A DNA stretch of 64,000 nt from Erythrobasidium yunnanense (taxonomy: Eukaryota; Basidiomycota; Cystobasidiomycetes; Erythrobasidiales; Erythrobasidiaceae). Every line of letters starts with the position of its first letter. Positions within the stretch are counted from its first letter, which is position 1. The stretch spans positions 2,651,652 to 2,715,651 of the forward strand of contig BCJC01000001.1 of NCBI GenBank assembly GCA_001600175.1, in the 5' to 3' direction. Made by a program: the position numbers and the translations under genes. Positions 22,353 through 33,345 of the stretch are shown here, piece by piece. The notes under the pieces were generated by a model. That model saw only the letters and a list, made by a program, of their open reading frames with translations, did no database searches and was not told the DNA's origin.

Positions 22353-24207
22353 GGACTGCGTCTTCCGCCGTATTATTGCCTTCAACAGCAGAGGCATCCT
22401 TGCTACCAGCATATTCTATCCTTTCGTAGAAGAGCAAATACGGATTAGCCTGCAGCATTTCCTTCGTCGATGAGATATCGACATTGTCGTCCGATATCCT
22501 GAACCAGTCGTCTGATAGGCTCTGCGAACTGGCTGATCTAGGTCGTCTTCGGAAGGATACGTAGTGTCCGTATGAATGGCTGCCGAAGTGTACGACCAGA
22601 GAGCATATTCTGTATATATTGCGGCCTTTCTGTGAGTGTTCCAAAACGGCTTCCGGATGAGATGATATTGGCTTGCTAGGGTTGCTGCCGAGCGAGGTAG
22701 TTGTGGAGAAGGGGTCTAAGTTGAGGTACTCGGGAAAGATGACCTAGGGCACAAGCACGTTAGTAGTGTTAGAATGCAATCCTGTCCGCTATGCGCACCT
22801 GACAGTTGTTCTTGGAAGAATAGCCATATCCGCCATCCATGAACGATGATCTCGACAGATGCAGTACTAGCAGCTTGGGCGCACTAGAGTACATGACCTG
22901 CTTCGTCGCCGGACTGATAGCACGATCGAGCTTGAAAGGCAGATCGCTGCAATCCCTTTCGAAATCTTCAGCATCGATGATCTCGTCGAGCTTTTGAATG
23001 TGTTTCTGCAGTTCTCGCTGGCGCTTCTTCTTAGATGAGGAAGACTTCTCTGTTGATCCGCTATCGTCCTTATTGCTGGAAAGTTGGCCCTTCAAGCGCT
23101 CAGTCGTCGAATAGAACGAACAGCGTCTACAGCTGTATTCATCGATGAGCTCGAGCTTCGTATAGTCGCCAAGTAATGCCTCCAGCCTGCATGAGCGCTG
23201 TATGTCTGCGTCAGCGACAATATTCAGAGAAGAGAGAGCTGGCACTCACTGCTGACGGGACGTTTAGGGTAAGATGCTCGGTTGCAGTATGTCGGATTGC
23301 TTCAACTGGTGAATGTCTCAGTACTTCTAGGTTATCGGTTGTTCGTCAGCTTACAATAGCCGCAAGTCATGCATGCTGTCCTAGCAGCCATCAAGGCTCT
23401 GAAAGGGTTCTTGAGCTCTTTGTCGCTTGTCTGGGCGACATTTGCTCAGTCTCTGGCCTCTCATAAAATGTGGGGCGTACCTACGTATGTCGTAATAGTA
23501 CGCAGAAGTTCAGCTGGCATCAGCAGCTCCTGAAATCCTGCTTTCTCATTCGCCTTCTCCGCTACTTTCTGATAGAGTACTTTCTTCTCTTCCTCCACAG
23601 CTTCTGCCAGTATCAAGAAGAATTCCTGCGCGTCCTGCTGGCCTGAACCCTGCATGATGCGCTTCCTATTCCTCGCAGCTGCCGTATTCGAGGTAGACTG
23701 CATCAAGCTCGAGACCATTTCACTTGTACGTAGGACAATCGACTTCTTCGTAGGTGTATTGAGAGACTGCAGTAGCCGGTATAGAGACGATGCGACTACC
23801 AAGTCGAGGTCATCGCTTGAAGCGAGAAGAGTGGAAAGATAGGCTACGAAGGAAGGGCATGATGCCAGAGATTGGAGAGCTGAATTCAAGTAGCATGTCG
23901 TGCTTGTGTTGAGCAGACCAGGGTAGGCATAATCGCTTCCTTCAAGCTCGTCGTCTGAGATCGTTTCTTGCGCAGCTTGTCCGTTCGCAGTCTTCTGCGA
24001 GCCATACTGGTTCTGTTTCTGTAGATTGCGACTTCTGTTCAGAGCTAACAAGCCTAGACCTTGCATCTTCTCGATAGCCCGAACCAAAAGTATGAATAGC
24101 CAGGCGCCGACTGCGAGAGCGGCAGCCGCAGCTAGAAAGGCTGGTGATAGCGATGTTCCAGGAAGTAGAGGATTCAGGAGAAGCCTGGAGAAGCCATCGG
24201 ACATCAA
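22345..24207 (-). CDS. membrane-anchored ubiquitin carboxyl-terminal hydrolase (Ubp16/USP30-like)
   Basis: Cysteine protease removing ubiquitin, probably on the mitochondrial outer membrane. An N-terminal membrane segment 'FLAAAAALAVGAWLFILLV' precedes the catalytic domain, as in Ubp16/USP30. The Cys box is 'YPGLLNTSTTCYLNSALQSL': the catalytic Cys and the upstream Asn are in place, although the usual Gly-Asn before Thr-Cys is Ser-Thr here. 'GSGQQDAQEFFLIL' is the conserved QDA-EF block. Zinc-binding pairs are 'ACMTCGYC' and 'SCRRCSF'. The His box is 'HFGSHSYGHYVSFRR', and the acid follows in 'DDWFRISDDNV'. Four or so introns. Start at 24207 or the adjacent ATG at 24204. Identity as a USP is firm; the mitochondrial site is inferred from the anchor. 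Confidence 0.85.
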
Positions 24208-24319
24208 GGCAAGTTTTGAGCGAAAGAGAAAGAGGTGGAGAAGCGGCGAAGGTTGCGACGCCTGAAGGTAGCGAATATAACAACATGCGAATATACGAAG
24301 TGAACTGAATAACTAGCGC

Positions 24320-25557
24320 TCAATCATCGTCGTCTTCTATTTCAGCGTAATCGCCTGCTTCGCGATTATGCCTCTCCTCCTCGCGTCTCTTCTTAGCTTG
24401 AACACGTCTTTCTAGCGCTTCGTCGTCTTTAAGGGCTGACAGAACGACCATCTTACTGCACCCTGCCACTGGACATTGTATTTGTACGCCGCCAGCAGTT
24501 CGGATGTAAGCAGTGATGGAATCTCGGGAATATGTATGTTTGCAGGCGTCGCTGAGTAGTCGTGCACAGAGCATCAGCAAAGAGCACTACAAGATGCTCG
24601 GTAAGTGGTACGTACTGTCGAACAGGCTTCTCTAGCCATGCCATAGTAATAGGGTCTTTTAAGCTCTCAGAGCCTCCCTGCATCTCGATCTCCTCGTCAT
24701 CTGACTCCGGATCACCTTCTTCCCTTTCGATGAACTTCTTGAGGGGTGGCATCCCTCCTTTGTCGTGACATGCTTCCTAAAAGTCGAATCGACAAGATAA
24801 GCGAGTGCGCGAGGGAGTCGCTCAAGATGCCTCACATATAGTTCCGTCCTGAACGAGAGATAGTCACTGTTCTCGACATACTTGGCTCTAGCAGTCTTTG
24901 CTGTGTATTCCTCGATGCTCGCTTCCACTGCCTCTGTATACAGTTTCTCTCCTGCTGTCTAGATGGGATGAAACGCGTCAGATTCGGTCGGTAGAGTCTC
25001 TGTTGGCGTCTTACAAGCTTCTCTCCTATTTGCAAACGGTGTCGAAGTTCTTCTAGTGCATCCTTTCTCGCGTTTGCATCGAAGAGCTGATCTAGCAGAC
25101 CTCGATATTGCTTATCGGCCTCGACAATGTCCTGAACATAGATACGTAAGGTATGAGACTGTTGATGAGCGTGCGGACGCACCGGATTGTTCAGAACGTC
25201 CTCGTCTCCCTCGGTGTGCATGGCTTCGGCGAGCGCGACGGCAGTCTGATTGAGGATAGCCATACTGCTTGTAATAGTCTTGACAGCTTGGCCCCATGAA
25301 CTGATTAGAGGCTTGATCTTTGGCATAGCTCGTTCGAGTTCCCATGGCTCATCAGGAATCTGGTCTTCGTTTCGGACTTTCGGGAGGACCGTTGACAGCT
25401 TGTCCTCTGGCTCATCGTCTTCGCCATCGCCATTATCTTCAACCTGCTGCGATGCTGTCGACTGTCTTCGCTGGCTGCTGTCATTTCCAGCCTGTCTGAC
25501 CGATTCTCGACGCGTTGATGATGGCTCGCCGGCCCGTACGAGCTTGCGCGTAGACAT
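24320..25557 (-). CDS. NSE2: E3 SUMO ligase subunit of the SMC5/6 complex
   Basis: Nse2/Mms21 attaches SUMO to targets in DNA repair and docks on Smc5. The N-terminal half (MSTRKLVRAGEPSSTRRES...) is charged and then helical ('QDIVEADKQYRGLLDQLFDA', 'LRHRLQIGEKL'), the Smc5-binding part. The C-terminal half has the SP-RING: 'ESLKDPITMAWLEKPVR', then after an intron 'DACKHTYSRDSITAYI' and 'QCPVAGCSKMV', giving the C-x-H...C...C zinc ligands typical of Mms21 rather than the larger PIAS type. An acidic tail (AEIEDDDD) ends the protein. Several introns are needed to join the pieces. Start at 25557, 132 bp from the divergent gene at 25690. Confidence 0.88.
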
Positions 25558-25689
25558 AGTGTGTTATAGGACGGTTTAAGATTCCGTGTTAAGCTGTGTA
25601 AAGGTAGTCTTGTTGAATTTGGTGCTAGTCGCTGGTCAAAGAAGGTCAATAAACAGGTTTAGCTGCTTTCGAAACGTCAGTTACCCAGC

Positions 25690-26989
25690 ATGAACGAACC
25701 TTTGAAGTGGGATTATATTCTAGATCTATACAATGTGGCTAACATTGACCTCGTTTCAGTCCCAATGGATCTGCCGGGTCCGTCAACCTTTGCCGGCTGG
25801 GCGACCTTTATGCTGGTAGCTGACCTTACTTGATGATGTTCGCAGGCCGTCGCGCTCTCAAGTATGTTGCTATACATCAGGTATACCTCAATAAAGGCCA
25901 GCTCACGCCGTATCTATAGTACTACCTCTCGAGACAGGAACTCCTGCAAGGCCTGGCCAATCGATTCGTCTTCTCGTGTGCTGCAGCTCTCGGCCACATA
26001 CCTGTGACTTTCTGACATATCGCGCGATCTGATAGCTCCTTCTACATCTGGCTGTACCTCTCGCTGGCCATCTTGTCCTTAACTACCGTCATCCTGAGCT
26101 TACTCTCAGAATGCCCAACGTTAGCATTCTATATGCTCGAACTAGTCATCAACCTTGCAATGATGTAGGTGCGAAGGCTATCGGCCTGATAGAGTACTGA
26201 TGCGAACGTCGATTGCCAGCATCGAAGTATGCATACGATTCGTAGCGTTCGGCAGAGTAGGTCTATGCTCTCATCCTTCACACTTCATTTACTCAATCTT
26301 ACATTACTGCAGAAATTCTGGTCTTCTGTATACAACATCGTCGATCTGGTGCGGCTAGGATACTTCGCATTGGTGGTAGTCTAGCTGAATAAGCCCCGGT
26401 CCTTTGCAGATACTGACAGGATTCTGCATCATCACTGTTCTGGTCATCTTCTTCTCTGGCTGCTCAGCAAAAGGCGAAGAAGTCTTTGATACTTTCCTCC
26501 TGGTCGCGCGGAACTTGATACAGGTAGGTTTTTGAGAACGGAGTCGAGCTTTGTACTAATCTTCCCTTGCTAGTTTGGACGCTTAGCGATCGTATTGCGG
26601 AGGTGAGCGGTAGACTGAGCAAATCTAGGATCTTAGCTGATGTACTTATGAATAGATCTGGCCGCTCGATCTTCACTCGCATACCCGCGATCGATCTCAG
26701 CACAGCGCAAGACGCAGCTTATTCTCTAGATTTTGATCTAGACGATGAAGAAGCGGAATTAGCGGATAGACGAGCAGCAGGTGGAGACCCTAGTGCACAA
26801 GCGAGTCTGGCACCTTCATCAGCCTTAGGGTCTAGGATAGCTTCGAGATCAGGCTCAGTACAAGGTAGCAGGTCTACAACGCCTCTCCCTGCCGGAAGGA
26901 GTCAGGCTCAGACGGAAAGTCAGGCGTTCTTGATGGCTGTGGATAGCGAGATTGAGGATCTAGAAAGCGGTGACAACAAGCCTCGTTAG
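25690..26989 (+). CDS. voltage-sensor-domain (ion-transport-like) membrane protein
   Basis: Four membrane helices arranged as a voltage-sensor domain without an obvious pore. Many tiny exons splice to: MNEPLKWDYILDLYN; 'GRRALKYVAIHQYYLSRQEL'; S1 'FYIWLYLSLAILSLTTVILS'; S2 'LAFYMLELVINLAMIIEVCI' running into 'RFVAFGRKFWSSVYNIVDL', which has the E...E-x-x-x-R-F-x-A-x-G and Y-N-x-x-D pattern of voltage-gated channel S2/S3; S3 'LTGFCIITVLVIFFSGC'; S4 'LLVARNLIQFGRLAIVLRR' with five Arg including the next 'SGR'. A polar tail of about 100 residues ends at 26989. Charges in S4 are sparser than one in three, unlike Hv1. Whether it conducts protons, regulates something else or has lost sensing is unknown. 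Confidence 0.7.
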
Positions 26990-27129
26990 CAGACAGTAAA
27001 TTGTTGCAACGAGCAGACTAGCACCACCTAATTAATTTCGAAGATTCGCAGTCTAGTGGCCTGCCTGCACTTTGCTATTTCCTCATACGACATGATCCGG
27101 ACCATGTCACTACCGCTCTACTGTTCCAA

Positions 27130-30100
27130 CTAATTAGCAGCGTTATAGACTGCATGCCTCTCCTGTATATGTCGCACCGCAAAGTCCTGATAGCGCGCAT
27201 CGAAAGCCGGATCACCGTTGTTCTGTATATAGTTCGTCCCGCCTTGAGAGATACTAGCTGAATGCATTGCCGATTCGCTGTATGATGAATGAGATGGATA
27301 CTGTTGAGTCGGAAGATGGTGCGTATTGACTTGCTCATAGCCCTGAGCAGCAAAATTTGCATCGTATTCGGGAGCAGGTGGAGGCATTTCCTCTGCGGCT
27401 TCGTATGAATAGTAACGCAGTTGCTGCTGAGATGCACCTTGCTGGTTGTGGCTTTGTCCGGACGCGATATATTGACCGTTCTGTGTGATAGGCTGTATGT
27501 ACTTGCCGATTGATGGAACGAATATTCCATCACTTTGTATATTGTGGCTAGCCGGGTTCGGTGCGTAGTAGTATGGATGCGAAGGTCCGGATTGGCCATT
27601 TGCAGGCTGCGAAGCAGTATCGTAGGTAGGTGCGTCTGTCGAAGTACGAGGCGGGAGAGTGCTTCTGGGTATGCCGCTGACAGCTGGATAGACAGCTGGC
27701 TGTATAGGCGGCAAAGTGTTCCCGATAGCTGTACTGGCTGTAATCTCTCCTGATACAGCAGCCGGCGGATCCGAGGAAGTATGCGAAGTCTCACTCGGGG
27801 TCTTGAGAGGTGCTTGTCTCAAGGCTGCTGGGACAGCTCTGTCCGAAGCTGCTCTTGCTAAGGTGTCTATATTCGCATGCCCTGATATGCTGCTGTGCCA
27901 GAGCGGGTTTTGCGCAGTCTGCAGCTCTGGTGCGGACAACGACGGCTCCACGTGTGCAGGGGTATACTTCTCAATGTAAGCAGCGATGCGGTCGATGCGT
28001 GGCTTCAGGCCAGGCACAGCCCACCCTCTGTACTGCAAAGTCCGCTTCAAGCTATATATATCAAGGCGATTAGCCCAAACTCATATGCTTCAATCAGATC
28101 GGACATACGTCTCGAGATCGTCCATGCGTTCCTCAGCTGTAAAGTCTGGAGGTCCGCCTTCATCGGCAAGCTTTAGTCCGTCCAGAAAGTCGGCGATGAG
28201 ATCGATGTCCTGGTAGGCTCTTCCAGGCTCGCAAGCTTTAAGTGGGTCGCTAAATACCTCCATCTGCAAGGAGACATACTTTAGCTCGATAACACTTTTG
28301 ATGGAGGTTGGCTGACCTTAACTCTGGCGAGGACAACTCTGCAAGCATAGTACATTGCTTGGTAGCATCGTTGTAAGATGTGGCTGCTCACGCCCGCTGA
28401 GCGCATAAGCGTCTCGTACATAAGGAAGGTCACGCTGCAAGAAAGAAGCATGATCAGTCAAAGGAGACTTGTACCTTGCAGGACCTGGCATACTTTGCAG
28501 CTCCAAATATGTCGTAGGTGATCCAATGATCACACGCCCTTCTCAGAGATTGTATTTCAGGCGCGTTGTCTGGCTCGAGCTTGGGCAGAGCGATAAGTCT
28601 GGCAGAAAACATCCCTAGTGTTCGATGATAGTCTTCTAGGAGGTCGAAGAGTTCTTCAATCGCGTCCATATCGACTTCCTTGCCCGCGAGGTATGCTATG
28701 TCGGTTCCCGTTAGCTGCGGTGGCTTGAGAGCCCATAAGTATCTGCAGCGCTCACGCTTGACTATGATCCTCCCGCACATCCTGTTCAACTCGGCCACCC
28801 TCGTGAAAAGTAGCCTAGCAGCCACAACATCATCAATCAGCACAGGGCATGCTGCATTACTAGCTTGATGAGTTCACTTACGGCTGTACATTCGCTACCA
28901 ATCTGATGCGATCGATGCCGTCCGCCATGATCAAAGCTTTGGCATCTACCTCGTACCTATAGTGCTCCAGCTCCAAAACGACCTCGAAGTCCCGGCTTTA
29001 ATGTAGGTTCCGGTAAGCGCTACGCGCTTCTAATCATAGATTGTCACGTACATGAAGTCTTGATCTCCGGTGCGCTGCGAAACATTCAGCAAATCAGAAA
29101 ACACCGATTCTCCGGGTACATACTGCTACTGTCAGGCTTTCGTAAGTCCCTGCCAATCCACCCATCAATTTGACTGCAAGAATTGAGTGTGACTCAGGCT
29201 TCTTGATGATGGTTCCTATGTGTGACAAGGCCAGACGGCCGAAAGTGTGATTCGGATTGTGGTCCATGGCGAACGCGCAGTCTGCCCACAAGAGGTATTA
29301 GAGCGTTCCGAGACATCAGGCAGAAGGACACTGTACCTGTTGTAAGCCAGTCCTGCAATGTATGCACTTGTAAGCTTGTCTGCGAGGAGGACTGCTCTGA
29401 AAGAGACGTACAAGGAGCATGAAGGCAGCGACAGAGTACTGTAAAACGAGACTTAGTCCAATACGCGCTGCACAGAGACGTATATAGACTTACAGCATTG
29501 GGCTTTCGATAGATCGCGTGTTCATCGGCAAGCTTGATAGCGCGCAATAGCAAAGTTTCGTATCTGATATCATTACTCAGTCAGTACATGGCTCGCAGAA
29601 TCACACCAGATGTTTCGCACATGGGTTTCCGCATACGACCATAGATAGAGATGTCACGGCCAGTTATCCTGTATGTGGTGAGATCCAACAGCACCGGTGC
29701 AGCAGTGCCCACGATGTGGGAGTGGTCGGAGATGCGAGCGCCTAGCGCCTCTACGACTGCACTCAAGACCTGTAGACAGACTCAATCAGCGCCCTAGTCG
29801 AGGAGCGCTTCCTTTTGCTTCCAGATTGCTCACCTGCGCTGACGGGCTGAGCAAGCCGACTCTTCTATGTGATTTGTTCACCTGATACTCAAAGGCTCTC
29901 CAGTGAAGCATTGGAACATCGCCTTTCAGAGCCAAGAAGAGCGTAAGAAGATGGGTTGACATGCTAGCGGCGAGCTCGCTGTTGAAGAGCTTGGCCGGTG
30001 TTGCTGTAGGGCTAACGTTGCTTGGCCTGCATGGATGATCTGAATCAGCACTCGCGATACTATCGAGAATGGCGAGTCAGACTCACAAGCCGAAAGAATC

Positions 30101-30497
30101 TCTGACTACTGCAGAAGCGAAGATGGCCATTTCAGTCATAAAATACAGTGGGATGAATAGATTGACTAACGCTTCCAAGCTGGTTGACGGGAAGATGGTT
30201 TTCTCTTCTTGATCGCGACTGTCTGTGCAGCAGCTGAGGGAGCTGGACCCGGCACATCGCACTGTCGCGACGATGGCAAGCTTAGTTCTCAGCATCGTAA
30301 TAGCGTAATAGGGGGAGGGAGGGAGTCGAAGGCACCGGAAGACCTCTGCTCGTGCATGAGAAGCAGATTTCGTGAAGGGACGTGCGAGAGCATTTCTGGC
30401 GTCTGATCTTGCATTCGTAACATGCGATCCCTTGTCTGCGGTCCGTCTTGCGAGGTCGCTTATCGATACGGCTGCTTTCGCCTGGCGGTTGTGTCAT
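27130..30497 (-). CDS. Zn2Cys6 transcription factor with fungal-specific middle domain
   Basis: Sequence-specific regulator. The start at 30497 (MTQPPGESSRIDKRPRKTDR) leads into 'ACYECKIRRQKC', then 'ICFSCTSRGLP'. A short intron (donor GTGCCT) places the sixth Cys in 'CDVPGPAP', giving C-x2-C-x6-C-x8-C-x2-C-x6-C, the Gal4-type zinc cluster. A basic linker 'IKKRKPSSRQPAWKR' follows. The middle, split by many introns, has helical blocks typical of the fungal transcription-factor domain ('VLLDLTTYRITGRDI', 'LLRAIKLADEHAIYRKP', 'LLADKLTSAYIAGLAYNRY', 'IEELFDLLEDYHRTLGMFSA'). The last exon (28050-27130) is a long Pro/Gln/Tyr/Ser-rich, probably activating tail ending 'RHAVYNAAN'. Target pathway unknown. 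Confidence 0.8.
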
Positions 30498-30949
30498 GGC
30501 GTTGTTTGGCTGAGAGTGATGAGACAGAGATCTAAGCTCAGCTTATGAGGTAGATAATGTGAGAGATTGGAAATTATGAAATTGACATGATGAAAGAGAT
30601 GCTAAAGAGGACTGCGATTATGGTAGGTAACGAAGAAAAAGGTCTCGCGAGCGGGAGCCGAGAGCAGTGTCTCGCGAGCCGCCGCGCTAAATCGGAAATA
30701 GGCTACATGATACGAAGAAAAAGTACGATACTACTCCGTCCAAAGCGAGTGAAGCAGAAGAAATCGTTGTACTGGTTACTGACGCTACTGCGTAACTTAG
30801 GTGAAGGGGAAAGGGCTCGAGAGCGGGTAGGGTCCTTGTGCTCGGGCCTCTTGAACTTCTTGAGGACTCCCGGTCACACAAGTTGTGTTAGACTGAGATG
30901 AGAGACATCCGATCGCGCAAAGAGAAGAGAGGAGAAGGCAAAAGCGTCG
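30498..30949. other. intergenic region upstream of the Zn2Cys6 gene
   Basis: 452 bp between the start of the Zn2Cys6 gene and the stop of the next minus-strand gene. Purine-rich on the plus strand. No gene or repeat recognised; likely promoter plus 3' UTR. Confidence 0.45.
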
Positions 30950-33129
30950 TCACAATGCCAAAGGTGAGTGCAGGGGACTGCTGTTGCTTGGTGAAGTCAC
31001 AGTCGCGACTGCCCGAGTGCGAGCCAGAGAGTTAATGCTGCCAGACGAAGAAGAAGTCTTCATTCCAGATAGCTGATTTGTACGTTTCTTAGGCGGAGGC
31101 AGCGCGGCGAATAGAGCTTGTACGTCCAGTCCTTCTGGTTTTGTATACTGCTGCTGATGAGGAGGGAGCATCTTCTCGCCTGAGATGGTGATAGGTGCAG
31201 CAGGGAGTCTTGCACCAGGTCCGAACGTGCTCTTGTGCGTACGGAGATCGCCAACATTCCCGGTCGCGGTCGATGGACGTGCATCTAGCAAGACAACTCT
31301 GTCCTTCATCCTCCTTCGCAGTTCTGCAGGCTCGATGATGTGCGAACCTATAGGTGCTGTATCTCCATCCGAGCCGTGCCTTCTTGGCGTCTCGAATGCA
31401 GTCGAAGCGGTTGTAGTTGATAGGTCACTCGTCGCGGACGTCAAGCTTCCCAAGCTCGTGCGACCCTCCTCATCACTACTGCTGAACCCGAATCCTCTCC
31501 TCCATCCTCCTTTGCTGGGCGCAGCGCTCTTCTCGCCGAAATACAGAGTCTGCCTGTTGTTTGGCGGAGAGTCGTTGAATGCTTTAGGTGTAGGCGGATT
31601 GGTAGAAGGGGCAGTCGAGCATACAGAGTCATCTAGTCGACTTGAGGACGATAGACTCGACGAAGATCGCTGAGGCCGTAGAGCGGGTGGTGAGAGCGTG
31701 TTCGCCGTAGATGGTCTCTGAATTTGCTTAGGCTGCCTTGATCCTTTACTGGACGTGTCTGAAGACTCTTCATGATGACTGATTGCTATACTGACTCCGG
31801 AAGCGTCGCCTGCACCTGCTGCCTTTCCGAGCAGAGCATTGCTGCTTCTACTGGGTCGCATTCCGAAGGACCTTGGCGTATTCTCCCCATGTCTATTCGT
31901 AGCACTCCTCACATCTGCCAGCCATTGTGGTAAGAAAGGATTGACGGGGCTTGAGGACCTTATGTCGGATTGCTTAGGCTCGCGTGCATTCTCCTGTTGA
32001 GTATAGAGACGCGGGCTCGGCGGCTCGACATCGAGAAAGGACGAGGAAGGCTGATCTTGGCCAGCTGTAGTTGCGATTGTGAGTGGAGATGGGGACTGCA
32101 TTCGAGGCATTTTGTAGGCTGCTAGATTGGCGAGGGACGATGGCGAGGACGGTGAAGGAGATAGGACTGGTGCTGCGCTGTTTGTAACAGCTGTAGAGAT
32201 GGCTGCTATCCATCGCTGCTGCATGTCTTTGCTGATAGTCGAGAGAATGATGCTGCCTTTGTTTGGCGTTACGGCGGAACTGCTGGCTGCGTTCGCACTG
32301 GTATTGCGGGAGAAGCGTGCTGGAGTGTGAATGGATAGGCGTCTTGTAGGTGTGTTGGCGCTCGATATCGCAGCAGATGTTGATGGCAGAGGTGGAGGAG
32401 CATCATCTTGGGCGAGAGCTGCTAGCGAGCCCGTAGAAGCTGATGCCGAGATGCTCTTTGATCGCAACTTGCTCTTCAACCAGTTCTTCTTGTTCTCTAG
32501 CCCTGCTACGGTGCTCTTTCGTCTGGCATCACGAGGATTGCTCCCTTGGTGACCATGCTGCTCGCTACACGCTGCTTTCCCGGTCTGCCTGCGTTGTAGC
32601 GTGAGCTCCCACGTCAAGCCTTGCTGTGCTGGTCCAGCCAGACATGTCGCATATTGTGCAAGCTGAATGACCGAGATGAACGCGGGCTGAGCCAAAGAAG
32701 CGGATGGACCAGTATTTTGCGGTTGCTCGTCGAAGAGCTCGAGCTGAGATCCAGAGAGCACACCGTACACTGCATCAACAGTGACAGCTACGCCTTGCGC
32801 GTTTGAGCAGGAATAAGCCAGAGGTCCCGCGAACTCGGTGCTGTTTTGGGCTGACGGCATGGCTGAGAACATAGCGATTAGCTCGCGGTCTAGCGTCGTC
32901 CTAAAGCTACTCACTTGACAAGTTGCTCGCCTAAAAGCTTGCCTAAAGTCCTAAATCTTGCAGCAACCGAGCCCAGCTCTGCTCTGCTTTCTTCGAGATT
33001 GTTGTCGATGTCCACGCTGACTTGACTTCTGTTTGTACCGTGAAAGAGTTCAATACCGAATTGGGCTGAAGCCGCAAAGCGATGTGACGCCCAGCAAACA
33101 AACGGCGCGTCGTCGTGACAAAGATCCAA
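30950..33129 (-). CDS. Ser-rich protein with a possible split PH domain
   Basis: Not firmly identified. The start at 33129 codes for MDLCHDDAPFVCWASHRFAA, then the helical 'DNNLEESRAELGSVAARFRT'. An intron with donor GTGAGT and an acceptor near 32840 keeps the frame into one exon of over 600 codons. Early in it, 'PLAYSCSNAQGVAVTVDAVY' and 'LTWELTLQRRQTGK', and later 'SKDMQQRWIAAISTAV', look like the strands and C-terminal Trp helix of a PH domain split by a Ser-rich insert containing 'KNWLKSKLRSKS'. The rest is disordered: many Ser/Pro runs, 'GGWRRGFGFSSSDEE', and 'AELRRRMKDRVVLLDARP'. Lipid or membrane-associated signalling is plausible but inferred. The first exon is less certain than the long one. 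Confidence 0.55.
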
Positions 33130-33345
33130 ACAAACAAAGTGGGCGGAGGCAACTTAAGAGGAAAGAGAACGAAAGGAAGGAGCAGACTGCTTCAATGACT
33201 TTAGGAAAGTGCTGCATTCTCATGCCGGTCACATCTTTCAGTAACTTGGTCAGGGAATGCAGGATCGGCAGGCCTGACCCGCAAGAACGAATGTGGAGAC
33301 GCCGAGAACGCTGGTCTGACGCGTTACAAACGCTCCTAGCTATTC

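Noticed and set aside
30955-30975. ATGCCAAAGGTGAGTG on the plus strand, looking like a start codon (M-P-K) followed by a splice donor
   Set aside because: It lies inside the last codons and stop of the minus-strand Ser-rich gene, and no plus-strand coding follows.
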